From: Hydractinia symbiolongicarpus
Taxonomy: Eukaryota > Cnidaria > Hydrozoa > Anthoathecata > Hydractiniidae
Reading direction: 5' to 3'
Length of the DNA stretch: 64,000 bases
NCBI RefSeq assembly: GCF_029227915.1
Contig: NC_079884.1
Coordinates: 7,748,001-7,812,000, forward strand
The notes under the pieces are model-generated. The model was given only the letters and a program-made list of their open reading frames with translations. It made no database searches and had not been told where the DNA came from. A program made the translations under genes and the position numbers. Positions 1 through 11,091 of the stretch are shown here, one piece after another. The stretch's first letter is position 1, and every line of letters begins with the position of its first letter.

Positions 1-2214
1 CCTTCTCGTCGTTTGTACACATGACTTTTAGTTGTTGCAACATGGTGGCAGTCACGTGTTTCGTCGTTAGATCAACGACCTTAGCTTTTGGATTTAACCC
101 GACTTTATTTATAAGCGCCTGCAATTCCGATTCATTGTCCTTATGATTTTTCTTTTTCTTGAATCCGTGATGGTGTTGAGGAAGGGTGAGCGTCGCAGAA
201 AACAAAAATGTTTGCCTCTTGGCAGCAGAACTCTCCACCATGTCCAAAATTTCGTTCAGTTCTTTGAAATGGCCATACTCCAACATGCGGTCGCACTCAT
301 CAATAACTAAAAACTTCAACGTACGCATCTTATTCAGATGCTGTTCACCGTCAGTAATGAGCTTATGTAGCCTTCCAGGCGTCCCGATTACAATCTCGGG
401 ACACTTTCCAAGCAACCTCTCTTGTTTAGGCGTAGCCAGTCCACCAACAACCACGGCAGTATCTATATCAACATATTTAGCGGCGGCTTTAATGTGATCG
501 TTAATTTGCAATGCGAGCTCTCTTGTTGGAGTCAGGATCAGCGCGTATAAGGGTTTGTCATCAGTGTCCAATTGCTGCGCAAAATTTTCTTTTCGACGCT
601 CTTTTAAATCCATGATATGTTTTAGTAGAGGCAAACCAAATGCTAGCGTCTTGCCGGAGCCTAAAAGTAAGAAAGCGTACACGATGAAACTGCGTGTTTT
701 TAACAATTTAGTATAAATAACACAAAAGCAATCATGCCTATCCCATGATAATGTGACGTTCAAAGATAAAACGAGATAGTGAAAAAGTCTGCGTGATAAG
801 GATCTCATAAAAACTGAAGTTTATAAACGAAAAACGGCGATAGAAATGTTTTTTTAGATCGCATTTTAAAAGTTTGAAAATCGAAAAACGGCGACAGAAA
901 TGTTTTTTTAGATCGCATTTTAAAAGTTTAAAAACAAAAAACGGCGATAGAAATGTTTTTTTAGATCGCATTTTAAAAGTTTAAAAACGAAAAACCGCTA
1001 TAGAAAAGCTTTTTTAGATTGCTTTTTAAAAGTTTTAAAACGAAAAACGGCGATAGAAATGTTTTTTTTAGATCGCATTTTAAAAGTTTAAAACGAAAAA
1101 CGGCGATAGAAATGTTTTTTTTAGATCGCATTTTAAAAGTATAAAAAAAGGAAAAACGGCGATAGAAATGTTTTTTTAGATTGCATTTTAAAAGTTTAAA
1201 AACGAAAAACCGCTATAGAAAAGCTTTTTTAGATCGCATTTTAAAAGTTTAAAAACGAAAAATAATTCGTATGAAAATTTGTATAAATAAAAGAGTATAA
1301 TTCGTATGACAATCGTATAAAATTCGTATTAGATTTTTTAAAAATCGTATAACTATTTAACACTATACGAATTGTATACAATTTTTATACGAATTAAAAG
1401 CAATTAAATTCGTATATATTCGTATAAAATATCATACGAAATTTGTAGACGACCCCTTAGTAATTTATTTATTTTTCTGTTAAAGTAACTTATAATTGTT
1501 CATAAGAGCAGTTATCATACCTGTTTCTGCAGCCCCAATTATATCCTTATGGTGGTTGATAGCATGTGGTAGAGTTTCTTTTTGTATTGGTGTTGGATTT
1601 GTAAAGTTCTTTTCCAACAAAGCCTTTACAATTTCTTCAGGTACACCTAGACCCTCCCAATCACCAATTTCCACATCATCGTCATCTCGACAATCAACAC
1701 GTTGTTGTTCCTCATTCTTTTCAGTATGGACAGAATTTTGTGTATGTGCTTTTTCTTGTCTTTTTAACTCTTTTCTTTTTTTTCTGCGTTCTTTCAAAAG
1801 CAACTTAAAAGACTCCTTACGTTTTGCTTTACGCCTTTCCTTTTTTGTTAACTTCTTAGGTCCCTCGCTTTCTGCTATATTTGCTTTGTTAACAATTTCA
1901 GTTTTCTTTGCTGGTTTGCTGCCCTCTACATTAAAAGTTTGCATATCTTGTTCACTGTTTTCATCATTTTCTTCATTAACAATTTTTTTCTTTCTTTTCT
2001 TGCCTGCTTCTTCTGAGATTAAATTTTTAATCTCCTCCTCGTTATAATCTTCTATTTCTTCTAAACCCATAAAACCAGTAACAACATTATCACTAAATAT
2101 TTTTTCTTCATCCAGGCTTGATGCAACCCAACGCTGACTAATATTTTTTGATTTGCGAGGATTTTCATTTGCAAGTAGTCTCTTGTGTTTTCTTCTTCTC
2201 TGTTTTATTTCCAT
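1..2214 (-). CDS. DDX24: DDX24-like DEAD-box RNA helicase, 5' part (continues beyond position 1)
   Basis: This is an ATP-dependent RNA helicase, nucleolar/ribosome-related in animals. Exon 1 is 2214 down to 1521 and exon 2 is 660 down to the window edge. The intron 1520-661 runs from GTATGA to CTTTTAG. Joining them rebuilds Walker A AETGSGKT, split after the first base of its first glycine codon. Exon 1 encodes a Lys/Arg-rich, nuclear-signal-like N terminus (about 165 residues), then the Q-motif region ending NPTPIQKETLP. Exon 2 carries motif Ia PTRELALQ, GG, TPGRL, motif II and motif III SAT, then the stretch VVDLTTKHVT typical of DDX24. Motif II reads VIDECDRM, so the box is DECD rather than DEAD. 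The ATG at 2214-2212 opens the frame and is preceded by AT-rich non-coding DNA. The C-terminal helicase lobe lies outside the window. The family call is firm; exon 2 is read as one exon with no stop. Confidence 0.9.
822..1262. repeat. Minisatellite of about 53-55 bp units in DDX24 intron 1
   Basis: About eight tandem copies of a unit with core AAAACGGCGATAGAAATG, followed by a T-run, AGATCGCATTTTAAAAG and an A-run. Units begin near 828, 882, 935, 988, 1041, 1094, 1150 and 1202. Two units share a variant with CCGCTATAGAAAAGC in place of the core, which suggests duplication of unit pairs. The repeat fills about half of the 860-bp intron. Confidence 0.9.
1264..1450. repeat. TTCGTATA-rich palindromic tract in DDX24 intron 1
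   Basis: ATTCGTAT or its complement ATACGAAT recurs about every 10-30 bp in both orientations, for example ATTCGTAT near 1265, 1300 and 1325 and ATACGAAT near 1375 and 1390. Several inverted pairs could fold. It directly follows the minisatellite and lies about 70 bp from the splice donor of exon 1. I see no gene in it. Confidence 0.7.
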
Positions 2215-3794
2215 GTTGCCTGAAAAAAAAAATTTATATCAAAGCCCTAAACAAAATATTCATATTCTTAACTTCTGTCAATACGTTTTGTCAATAAGTT
2301 TCTTTCATTATGAATATAATCCTGATGTATACAATATCAGGATTATATTCATAATGGTTTTGATTTTAGTATTAAAGAGGTCTGACTTTCTTTTTTATTT
2401 TTTTTTATTTATACGTTAAAGTTCAAAACTATAATGTTGTTGGGTAACTTAAAAAAATAAAAACAACTTGCAATTTTAATTTTTTTATCTGCAAAAGTAA
2501 ATACCCAATTCTGTCAAATTTTATTTCCATCAAATTTTTTTCCCAGACAAAATTTCTTCCCTCATTAAAATATAATGACAGTGAATAAAATTCTATGATG
2601 TGCACCAATTGAAATATGATATGCGAAATCTCCTGATAAAATAAAATTCTGTTTCTTTTTGCTGCCTTATTCATTTGCACTGTAACAGTTTTTGGCCTAT
2701 TCTTAATCTACTATCTACGATATTTTTAAAATCTTCTACTCATCATTTTTGAAGTTTTCTTGCTTGCAACTGCTTTCACAGAGGCCAAATGGAGCTAAAT
2801 AAATATTTAGCTTATGTTAATTGTGATGACTTTTAGCTGTTCTGAAGAATGACATGCATCATTCTGGCTCTGGCCTAGTATAGCACCTTTGATAAGTCTA
2901 GAGAATAAGGAACCTTTGATTTAGTAAGCCCATTAGGTTGCCATGTTGAAATTATGCGAATGATGTTGTTTCCTACAAATTATTTCATGATAAAATATTA
3001 CTGAAGAACCAAGACAATTAAACTATAGTTTCTGATTTGCTTGACTCTCATACTATATATAGTTAACAATGATTGTTTTTGTTGTGCACAAGCTTTTTTA
3101 GCAGTTTTCCCTAATTTTTCAATCAACAAGGATTTACTGACTTCGATTTCTAAAAAAATTGATACGAAAAGTTGTCTGTGACTGAATATACCGAACTGGG
3201 CAAAATTTAGCTTTCTAGAGATGTTTTTTTCTCCTAAAGAATGCGCAAATTTATTTAAACATTGCGTACTTACAAAGACTAACCTCAATGATATTATAAA
3301 ATTTAACAAAGCCATTGCAGTGCACTTTTAAGTTTGAGGCCAAAGAACATGGAAGTAAGCGTAAAAAACTGTAGTCATCTACTGCATAGGTAAAATAAGG
3401 CTAATATTCTGCAGCTGGGTCAAATTACCTATTGGCTTGTTCATGACATTAACAAAAACGTTTAAACCCCAATATCTCCGTAACTGTTTGTCAACAGTAC
3501 AAATCCTATACAATTTCAAATTTTGGTAACATTAGCAAAATTTTTAAACCCTTATATCTCCAACTTATATCTCATCTGTTCCTCAAAAAAAACATGACCC
3601 TTTATATTTTCTTTATTTGCGTTTCAGGTTCTACATATGTCAAAAATCTTGGTTATACCAATTTCATAAATTAAATTTTTGTTTGTGCACTACGTGAGGT
3701 CATCAAAACTCCTAAAAGAACCTATTTTTCCTATTGCTCTCTGGTCTCTGTAGATTTTTTCAAGGGTTTATTGACTAGTGTACTGGTTTATTAA
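2215..3794. other. Upstream/intergenic region of DDX24, no gene seen
   Basis: AT-rich DNA upstream of the DDX24 start codon. The only clear structure is a 21-bp perfect inverted repeat (2306-2326 and 2336-2356) with a 9-nt spacer. Short open frames here lack codon structure or family resemblance. A promoter must lie in this interval but I cannot place it. Confidence 0.5.
2306..2356. repeat. Perfect 21-bp inverted repeat (hairpin)
   Basis: Left arm CATTATGAATATAATCCTGAT at 2306-2326 minus its last base, and its exact complement at 2336-2356, are separated by nine bases. It lies about 90 bp upstream of the DDX24 start codon, in AT-rich DNA. It could be a tiny foldback insertion or a transcribed hairpin; nothing decides between them. 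Confidence 0.8.
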
Positions 3795-4043
3795 AGGCTA
3801 AACTATAGAATACCCCCCATAAAAAAAATTAAGACTATAAAACTCTGCAATGCAATAATAAAAAAAATAAACTAACAAATATAGCAGCAGCAACGCAGCT
3901 ACGCAAAGCTCACTATTTCTAGATTAACACACAGTTGGACAGCTAAAATAAAGTAAAGTATCAACAAACATACCAAGCTGGTTTGTTACACTAAACATTT
4001 TGCAATATAACGACTTTGCTTTCATGATTCTATAGTTTAGCCT
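3795..4043. repeat. Dispersed foldback repeat, copy 1 (17-bp TIRs)
   Basis: Perfect 17-bp terminal inverted repeats, AGGCTAAACTATAGAAT at 3795-3811 and its complement at 4027-4043. The same sequence, diverged, occurs at about 42950-43166. Homology continues past the right TIR in both copies (through 4140, then 4746-5185 here), so the foldback is part of a longer dispersed repeat. No coding potential. Confidence 0.75.
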
Positions 4044-4141
4044 CATAGTGTATACATTCGTAATGAGACATTTTTCGTTCTTTAAATAGTTTCCTTATTC
4101 ATTTAATATTTTTAGTTATTAGTTATTTATTTTTATTTTAG

Positions 4142-4745
4142 TTATTATGATATGTTGGGCAGTGAAGGGGGTGTTGGAAGAAGTGTTACTTGCAGGATAG
4201 GTTCTGCTTGGAAAAAGTTCAGAGAGTTACTTCCTTTGTTGACTAGCAGAGCCCTGTCAATTGAGGTAAAAGGTAGGTTGTATGAGGCCTGTGTAAGAAG
4301 TGTTATGTTGTACGGTAGTGAGACATGGGCAGTGAAGCAGGAAGATCTTGACCGTTTAGAAAGAAATGATATGAGAATGGTTAGGTGGATGTGTAACGCC
4401 AGTCTGAGAGACAGAAAGAGTTCAGATGAGCTAAGACGCAGGCTAAGTCTCCGTAGAATTAAAGATGTTATCCAGATAAGAAGATTGAATTGGCTGGGGC
4501 ACTTGGAAAGAATGGAGGAGGATAATTGGGTAAGAAAGTGTAGAGACTTGATAGTTCCTGGGGCAAAGCCCAGAGGCAGACCGAGAAAGACTTGGCAGGA
4601 GGTTATAAGGACAGACTTGATACAGAGGAATTTGAGTTTAGATCTAACACAGTCTAGATCAGATTGGAAGAGGGTCATTAATATACCCCGTCCAACCCAT
4701 GCTAGCATGGAAAACGGACGTTAAGCCGAGAATGATGATGATGAT
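4142..4745 (+). mobile_element. 5'-truncated non-LTR retrotransposon (LINE) fragment, C-terminal RT region
   Basis: Open frame 4152-4724 encodes about 190 residues of the region downstream of the reverse transcriptase catalytic core: LYEACVRSVMLYGSETWAV, then LERNDMRMVRWMC, RRLNWLGHLERM and a Gly-Arg-rich RGRPRKTW. These are recurrent in RTE/CR1-group non-LTR elements. It ends in a GATGATGATGATT tail, typical of a LINE 3' end with a simple repeat. The 5' part (endonuclease, RT core) is missing, as in a 5'-truncated insertion. The related repeat at 43.2 kb lacks this block, so it inserted into the dispersed repeat. The frame is still open, so the insertion may be fairly young. Confidence 0.8.
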
Positions 4746-4854
4746 TAGAAAACATTTATATAATGTTATATGTTTTTTTAAACTGGTTTAATTTTAAATA
4801 CGAAGCTTTTGCTCAGGTCCCCCTTAACTATCTAAAACCATTTTCAACTATTTT

Positions 4855-5168
4855 TCTGAGTAGCTGCATTGCTGAGTAGCTGTGTTGCTGCGTTGCTGCG
4901 TTGCTGCGTTGCTGCGTTGCTTAGTAGCTGTGTTGCTGCGTAGCTGAGCATCTACGTTGCTGTATTGCTGAGTAGCTGAGTAGCTTCGTTTCTGCGTAGC
5001 TGAGCATCTGCGTTGCTGTATTGCTGAGTAACTGCGTTGCTGAGTAGCTGTGTTGCTGCGTAGCTGACCATCTACGTTGCTGCATTGCTGAGTAGATGCG
5101 TGGCTGCGTAGCTGAGCATCTACGTTGCTGTATTGCTGAGTAGGTGCGTTTTTGCGTTGCTGAGTTAC
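4855..5168. repeat. 8-bp minisatellite GCTGMGTW, copy 1
   Basis: Tandem 8-bp monomers such as GCTGAGTA, GCTGCGTT, GCTGTATT, GCTGAGCA and TCTACGTT run through the block with few length changes. It lies in the right half of the dispersed repeat and recurs at 43332-43553. The open frame on the reverse strand (SATQQ-like) is a by-product of the short period. Confidence 0.88.
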
Positions 5169-5187
5169 ATAGTTTTAATTTTTTTAC

Positions 5188-5693
5188 AAGAGTGTGCCGA
5201 TAAGCCACAAACGCCCGCATATATAAGGGCATGTTCGGGCGAGTTCGGGTGACTTTTCGAATTAAATTGACGGTTGTCCGCCGAAACCGCCTGCACTTTC
5301 CCGAACACGCCTGAACTCGCCCGGAACATTCCCGAAATGCAACACCTTGTAACATAAACATGGCGGACGACAGTTGAAAGAACGCGCTTGAAGAGAAAGG
5401 AGGTAATAAAGTTTATATATATATAAGTTATTTATTAAGTAAATCTTAGGTATCAAAAACCATAAAAAACAGTGCTTTTAAGAACTTAGCTACCATATAG
5501 TTAGTTCACTTTAATTTTTATACTTTCTTAAATAATTCTTCGAGAGTCATTTATGGTGATTCTTTTTTTTTGGGCATTGTTCGGGACTATGCGGGTTTTT
5601 CGGGCAAATACCTGAATTTTTTTTAAAACGCTGAACTCGCCCGAAAACGCCCGCACTTTTTACGGCGTATGCGGCTTATCGGCACCCTCGTGA
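5188..5693. mobile_element. Non-autonomous foldback element with GTGCCGATAAGCC termini
   Basis: The left end at about 5188-5207 reads GTGTGCCGATAAGCC and the right end at about 5671-5693 is its near-complement GGCTTATCGGCACCC. Subterminal GCCCGAACTCGCCCG-type motifs occur in opposite orientations near both ends. The interior is GC-richer than its surroundings and has no convincing ORF. The left end abuts the TTTTTTTAC that closes the dispersed repeat. No target-site duplication could be fixed. Confidence 0.65.
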
Positions 5694-6050
5694 AACATCT
5701 TCTGCAAAAGAAAGAGAAAAATCAGAAAACTTACTCCAACATATATACAATTCACAAAAAACCTTAATCAAAACATTTGAAAGTTTTTTGGTCAAAAAAT
5801 ATAAATATTTTATCTTACTCAGTAAACTATTTATTTTGAGTTGATAAACTTTCTTGTCACAAGGAGATTTCGCTTTTGTTAAAAGAATAGAAGAAGAGTA
5901 CTTGTTTTCTAAGCTATAGTATTTTATAGCCAGCTAGCTCACAGTTAACCAGTTATAGTCTTAGCTTGTTACCGCTACAGAAGAACGCGTTTTGCAAAAC
6001 TTATAAACACTTGTTTTGGAAACTGAACCTTTCCTTTCCTTACCCCTCCA
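5694..6050. other. AT-rich spacer, nothing recognised
   Basis: No ORF, repeat or RNA motif that I can support between the foldback element and the flank of the first 10-bp array. Confidence 0.4.
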
Positions 6051-6056
6051 GCCACT

Positions 6057-9000
6057 TTTCGGTAAGTCGTCCACGTATTACTTCCTGAATATAAAGGAGA
6101 TATAGTATTCAACATGTGTTAGACCTATGTACGTTCCCAAGCCTTGTGGAGATAATGATGTGCTATTCTCCATAAAGCACAAGTGTAGTAGCCTGTAGTA
6201 GAGCGTAGTAGAATGTATTTCTCTGTAGTAAAGCGTATTTCTCTGTAGTAGAGTGTAGTAGCCTGTAGTAGCTTGTAGTAGAGTGTAGTAGCTTGTAGTA
6301 GAGTGTAGTAGAGCGTATTTCTCTGTAGTAGAGCGTATTTCTCTGTAGTAAAGCGAATTTCTCTGTAGTAGAGTGTAGTAGCGTGTAGTAGAGCGTAGTA
6401 GAGCGTATTTCTCTGTAGTAGAGTGTAGTAGCCTGTAGTAGCTTGTAGTAGAGCGTAATAGCGTGTAGTAGAGCGTAGTAGAATGTATTTCTCTGTAGTA
6501 AAGCGTATTTCTCTGTAATAGAGTGTAGTAGCCTGTAGTAGCTTGTAGTAGAGTGTAGTAGCGTGTAGTAAAGCGTAGTAGAATGTATTTCTCTGTAGTA
6601 GAGCGTATTTCTCTGTAGTAGAGTGTAGTAGCGTGTAGTAGAGCGTAGTAGCGTGTAGTAGAGCGTAGTAGAATGTATTTCTCTGTAGTAAAGCGTATTT
6701 CTCTGTAGTAGAGTGTAGTAGCCTGTAGTAGCCTGTAGTAGCCTGTAGTAGCGTGTAGTAGAGCGTAGTAGCGTGTAGTAGAGCGTAGTAGAATGTATTT
6801 CTCTGTAGTAAAGCGTATTTCTCTGTAGTAGAGTGTAGTAGCCTGTAGTAGCTTGTAGTAGAGCGTAGTAGCGTGTAGTAGAGCGTAGTAGAATGTATTT
6901 CTCTGTAGTAAAGCGTATTTCTCTGTAGTAGAGTGTAGTAGCCTGTAGTAGCTTGTAGTAGAGTGTAGTAGCGTGTAGTAGAGCGTAGTAGAATGTATTT
7001 CTCTGTAGTAGAGCGTATTTCTCTGTAGTAGAGTGTAGTAGCGTGTAGTAGCTTGTAGTAGAGTGTAGTAGCGTGTAGTAGAGCGTAGTAGAATGTATTT
7101 CTCTGTAGTAAAGCGTATTTCTCTGTAGTAGAGTGTAGTAGCCTGTAGTAGCCTGTAGTAGAGTGTAGTAGCGTGTAGTAGAGCGTAGTAGAATGTATTT
7201 CTCTGTAGTAAAGCGTATTTCTCTGTAGTAGAGTGTAGTAGCGTGTAGTAGAGCGTAGTAGCGTGTAGTAGCCTGTAGTAGAGCGTAGTAGAATGTATTT
7301 CTCTGTAGTAAAGCGTATTTCTCTGTAGTAGAGTGTAGTAGCCTGTAGTAGCTTGTAGTAGAGTGTAGTAGCTTGTAGTAGAGTGTAGTAGAGCGTATAT
7401 TTCTCTGTAGTAGAGCGTATTTCTCTGTAGTAAAGCGAATTTCTCTGTAGTAGAGTGTAGTAGCGTGTAGTAGAGCGTAGTAGAGCGTATTTCTCTGTAG
7501 TAGAGTGTAGTAGCCTGTAGTAGCTTGTAGTAGAGCGTAATAGCGTGTAGTAGAGCGTAGTAGAATGTATTTCTCTGTAGTAAAGCGTATTTCTCTGTAG
7601 TAGAGTGTAGTAGCCTGTAGTAGCTTGTAGTAGAGTGTAGTAGCGTGTAGTAAAGCGTAGTAGAATGTATTTCTCTGTAGTAGAGCGTATTTCTCTGTAG
7701 TAGAGTGTAGTAGCGTGTAGTAGAGCGTAGTAGCGTGTAGTAGAGCGTAGTAGAATGTATTTCTCTGTAGTAAAGCGTATTTCTCTGTAGTAGAGTGTAG
7801 TAGCCTGTAGTAGAGTGTAGTAGCGCGTAGTAGAGCGTAGTAGAATGTATTTCTCTGTAGTAAAGCGTATTTCTCTGTAGTAGAGTGTAGTAGCGTGTAG
7901 TAGAGCGTAGTAGCGTGTAGTAGAGCGTAGTAGAATGTATTTCTCTGTAGTAAAGCGTATTTCTCTGTAGTAGAGTGTAGTAGCCTGTAGTAGCGTGTAG
8001 TAGAGCGTAGTAGCGTGTAGTAGAGCGTAGTAGAATGTATTTCTTTGTAGTAAAGCGTATTTCTCTGTAGTAGAGTGTAGTAGCCTGTAGTAGCTTGTAG
8101 TAGAGCGTAGTAGCGTGTAGTAGAGCGTAGTAGAATGTATTTCTCTGTAGTAAAGCGTATTTCTCTGTAGTAGAGTGTAGTAGCCTGTAGTAGCTTGTAG
8201 TAGAGTGTAGTAGCGTGTAGTAGAGCGTAGTAGAATGTATTTCTCTGTAGTAGAGCGTATTTCTCTGTAGTAGAGTGTAGTAGCGTGTAGTAGCTTGTAG
8301 TAGAGTGTAGTAGCGTGTAGTAGAGCGTAGTAGAATGTATTTCTCTGTAGTAAAGCGTATTTCTCTGTAGTAGAGTGTAGTAGCCTGTAGTAGCCTGTAG
8401 TAGAGTGTAGTAGCGCGTAGTAGAGCGTAGTAGAATGTATTTCTCTGTAGTAAAGCGTATTTCTCTGTAGTAGAGTGTAGTAGCGTGTAGTAGAGCGTAG
8501 TAGCGTGTAGTAGAGCGTAGTAGAATGTATTTCTCTGTAGTAAAGCGTATTTCTCTGTAGTAGAGTGTAGTAGCCTGTAGTAGCTTGTAGTAGAGTGTAG
8601 TAGCGTGTAGTAGAGCGTAGTAGAATGTATTTCTCTGTAGTAAAGCGTATTTCTCTGTAGTAGAGTGTAGTAGCGTGTAGTAGAGCGTAGTAGCGTGTAG
8701 TAGAGCGTAGTAGAATGTATTTCTCTGTAGTAAAGCGTATTTCTCTGTAGTAGAGTGTAGTAGCCTGTAGTAGCTTGTAGTAGAGTGTAGTAGCGTGTAG
8801 TAGAGCGTAGTAGAATGTATTTCTCTGTAGTAAAGCGTATTTCTCTGTAGTAGAGTGTAGTAGCGTGTAGTAGAGCGTAGTAGAATGTATTTCTCTGTAG
8901 TAAAGCGTATTTCTCTGTAGTAGAGTGTAGTAGCCTGTAGTAGCTTGTAGTAGAGTGTAGTAGCGTGTAGTAGCTTGTAGTAGAGTGTAGTAGCTTGTAG

Positions 9001-9590
9001 TAGAGTGTAGTAGAGCGTAATTCTCTGTAGTAGAATGTATTTCTCTGTGGTAAAGCGTATTTCTCTGTAGTAGAGTGTAGTAGCCTGTAGTAGAGCGTAG
9101 TAGCTTGTAGTAGAGTGTAGTAGGTTGTAGTAGAGTGTAGTAGCTTGTAGTAGAGTGTAGTAGCCTGTTAAGAAGCGCAGGGGTTTACAGCAGTTAAGCT
9201 TCATACAAATAGTTTCAAAAAATATTCTAACTTTTCAGTTAAATTGAACTGGGGAAAACGGCGTTCAAGTGACTACCATCGCCATGATGGTCTCGCACTA
9301 TATACAAACGAAAAATTATCTGGACATCTTCCCACAAAAGATTCTTATCAGTACATCAATTGTAGTTGGTAGATAAACAAGCCATGTTGGCCGATTTGCC
9401 AGTGGTCATCATAATATCAGAGACAAAGAAACAAATTTAGCAGACACGCCTAAATATTCATTTTCAATTTCACATCTTGTGTTTTACTGCGCTTACCCAA
9501 CGAGACATGATCAGTTTGTTTGAGTCTAACAGAATACATCACAAGCAATGTATGTTCCAAATACCATTAGTAAAGGCGAGTGATCAGTAT
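6057..9590 (-). mobile_element. Dispersed element carrying 10-bp array, copy A (reverse orientation)
   Basis: The sequence on both sides of the array is shared, inverted, with copy B at about 30770-34085. Positions 6068-6181 match the complement of 33951-34078. Positions about 9260-9590 match the complement of about 30770-31030, including the shared CATGTCTCGTTGGGTAAGCG read on the minus strand. Flank plus array therefore spread as one unit. No transposase or RT is encoded. Exact termini are not resolved and no target-site duplication was found. Confidence 0.7.
6182..9168 (-). repeat. 10-bp minisatellite array A (CTACTAC monomers, about 3.0 kb)
   Basis: Roughly 298 monomers of 10 bp. On the minus strand most end in CTACTAC (ACTCTACTAC, GCTCTACTAC, ACGCTACTAC, AAGCTACTAC, AGGCTACTAC, GCTTTACTAC, ATTCTACTAC), interspersed with AGAGAAATAC. 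A higher-order core of six monomers (AGAGAAATAC, GCTTTACTAC, AGAGAAATAC, ATTCTACTAC, GCTCTACTAC, ACGCTACTAC) recurs with variable linkers. I see one phase change, a 2-bp insertion near 7397. The 1013-codon open frame across it (6163-9204) is explained by the monomer never containing TAA, TAG or TGA on this strand. Confidence 0.95.
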
Positions 9591-9599
9591 TACGTAAGA

Positions 9600-9960
9600 G
9601 ATACGGTTGTTTCCGTAAATTAGACCCTTGATAAAAATTTAGAAAAAAGCTCCTGTTTTAGAAGCAATCCATACATCTCAGATTCAGTTGTTTCGGTGGA
9701 TTGGGCCATTGTTAAGCATTCAGGAAAAAGCTCCTATTTCTAGAAGCAATCCATATATCACAGATGCGGTTATTTCGGTAAATTGAGCCATTGATAAACA
9801 TTCAGGAAAAAGATCCTGTTTCTAGAAGCAATCCGTACATAATAGAATTACTTGTTTTGGTGAGCTAGGCCATTGATAAAAATTCATGAAAATGGTCATG
9901 TTTCTAGAAGCAATCTATACATAACAGGTTCAGTTGTTTTGGTGAATTGGGCCTTTCATA
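9600..9960. repeat. Tandem repeat, about 82-bp period, four diverged copies
   Basis: The landmark GAAGCAATCC recurs at about 9661, 9743, 9825 and 9908. Each unit also holds a TTGTTTCGGT-like segment, TTGGGCCATTGATAA and ATTCAGGAAAAAGCTCCTG. It starts where homology to the array-B flank fades. No ORF. Confidence 0.8.
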
Positions 9961-9985
9961 ACCTTTTAGATAATACTTTTTGACA

Positions 9986-10210
9986 TTCAATTTTGGCCGG
10001 AATATAAAATTTCAGAACAAAAGTTACCGAATTTGGCGCTTGTCTATGATAATATCAGTTAAACGCTCCATGTTTCTCTTGTTTCGTTCAATTTTGACAA
10101 TATAAAACGAAATTTTAGACCAAAAATCACCGAAGTCGGCACTTGTCTATGCCATTATCAATTAAGCGCTCCATGTTTCTCTCGTTTCGCTTAATTTTGG
10201 CCGGAAAATG
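9986..10210. repeat. Tandem repeat, about 101-bp period, two copies plus a partial third
   Basis: Units starting TTCAATTTTGGCC or similar at 9986, 10087 and 10188 share CGCTCCATGTTTCTC and GGC(G/A)CTTGTCTATG. Sequence differs from the adjoining 82-bp repeat. Confidence 0.75.
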
Positions 10211-11091
10211 AAATGTGTCTAAGGTATTGTCACATATACGAACTCTACTTGCCTTGTTTCGATGAATTAAGACCTGAATACTTTTGTATATGCCGATTAT
10301 CTCTTGGTTGAAAAAAACCTTTTTTTGTTTCACAACATTAAAACTTGTTAACGTATACCGGAACAAAGTTTTCGGCAAATATGTATCACGCCGTCTTTGC
10401 TAAGGATTAATCTGTTATGCTTTCGAATATAGAAGAATCCGTTTTTTGTGAAACAATTGTTAATATATATTGAACGATTGTAGTTTATAGTTGTAGAGTC
10501 TTGATGAAATTTAGTGGTGTTTGTGTATTTCACAGACTAAAAGCTACTTTCTAAAAATATGCTCATGCACTACGAAAGTCAAAACAATTAGCATCCGTGG
10601 CATCACAGAATGTTTCACAAAAAGATTGCTACTTCTTTATGAATTGCTTTTTGTTAATATAGGAAGTTTTTTATATGATTACTTCAAAAATAATATGATC
10701 AAGCTTGTGGTCATCCTTTTTAATATATTACATAGGGAATACTATTGAGACATTCACTTTCCGCTTGATAGCCCATTGTGATTGATTTCAATTTATTTCC
10801 ACAAATGAGTATGTATAATACAGTGTCACGTATGAGGTGTGCTAGTTTTACGTATATTATACGTCTTGTATTATTCTAAGAAGCAATTAACTACTTGTTA
10901 AAAAGGGAAAAATATATATTCTACAAATAGTTGAAATATAGTATAGAGCTATTAGTTTTTCTCTTCTTGATTAAAGTAGAATGAAAAGTCCTTGCAGGCT
11001 AAAAGATTTCGGAACAAATTCAATTTATTTCATTCCCTTTATAGTTCAGAAACATACTTTAATGACTTGACACAAGTTGATAATATAAATT
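10211..11091. other. AT-rich DNA, nothing recognised
   Basis: Short open frames on both strands are not supported by any family motif or splice pattern. No repeat structure was seen beyond local A/T runs. Confidence 0.4.

Noticed and set aside
1496-2047. Plus-strand 183-codon frame opposite DDX24 exon 1
   Set aside because: Shadow of the Lys/Glu-rich minus-strand exon; Phe/Ser-rich composition results from reading the complement.
4921-5361. Minus-strand frame with SATQQRR-like repeats
   Set aside because: Direct consequence of the 8-bp minisatellite.
6163-9204. 1013-codon open frame on the minus strand
   Set aside because: It is the 10-bp array read in one frame. The monomers contain no stop on this strand, so any frame is open.
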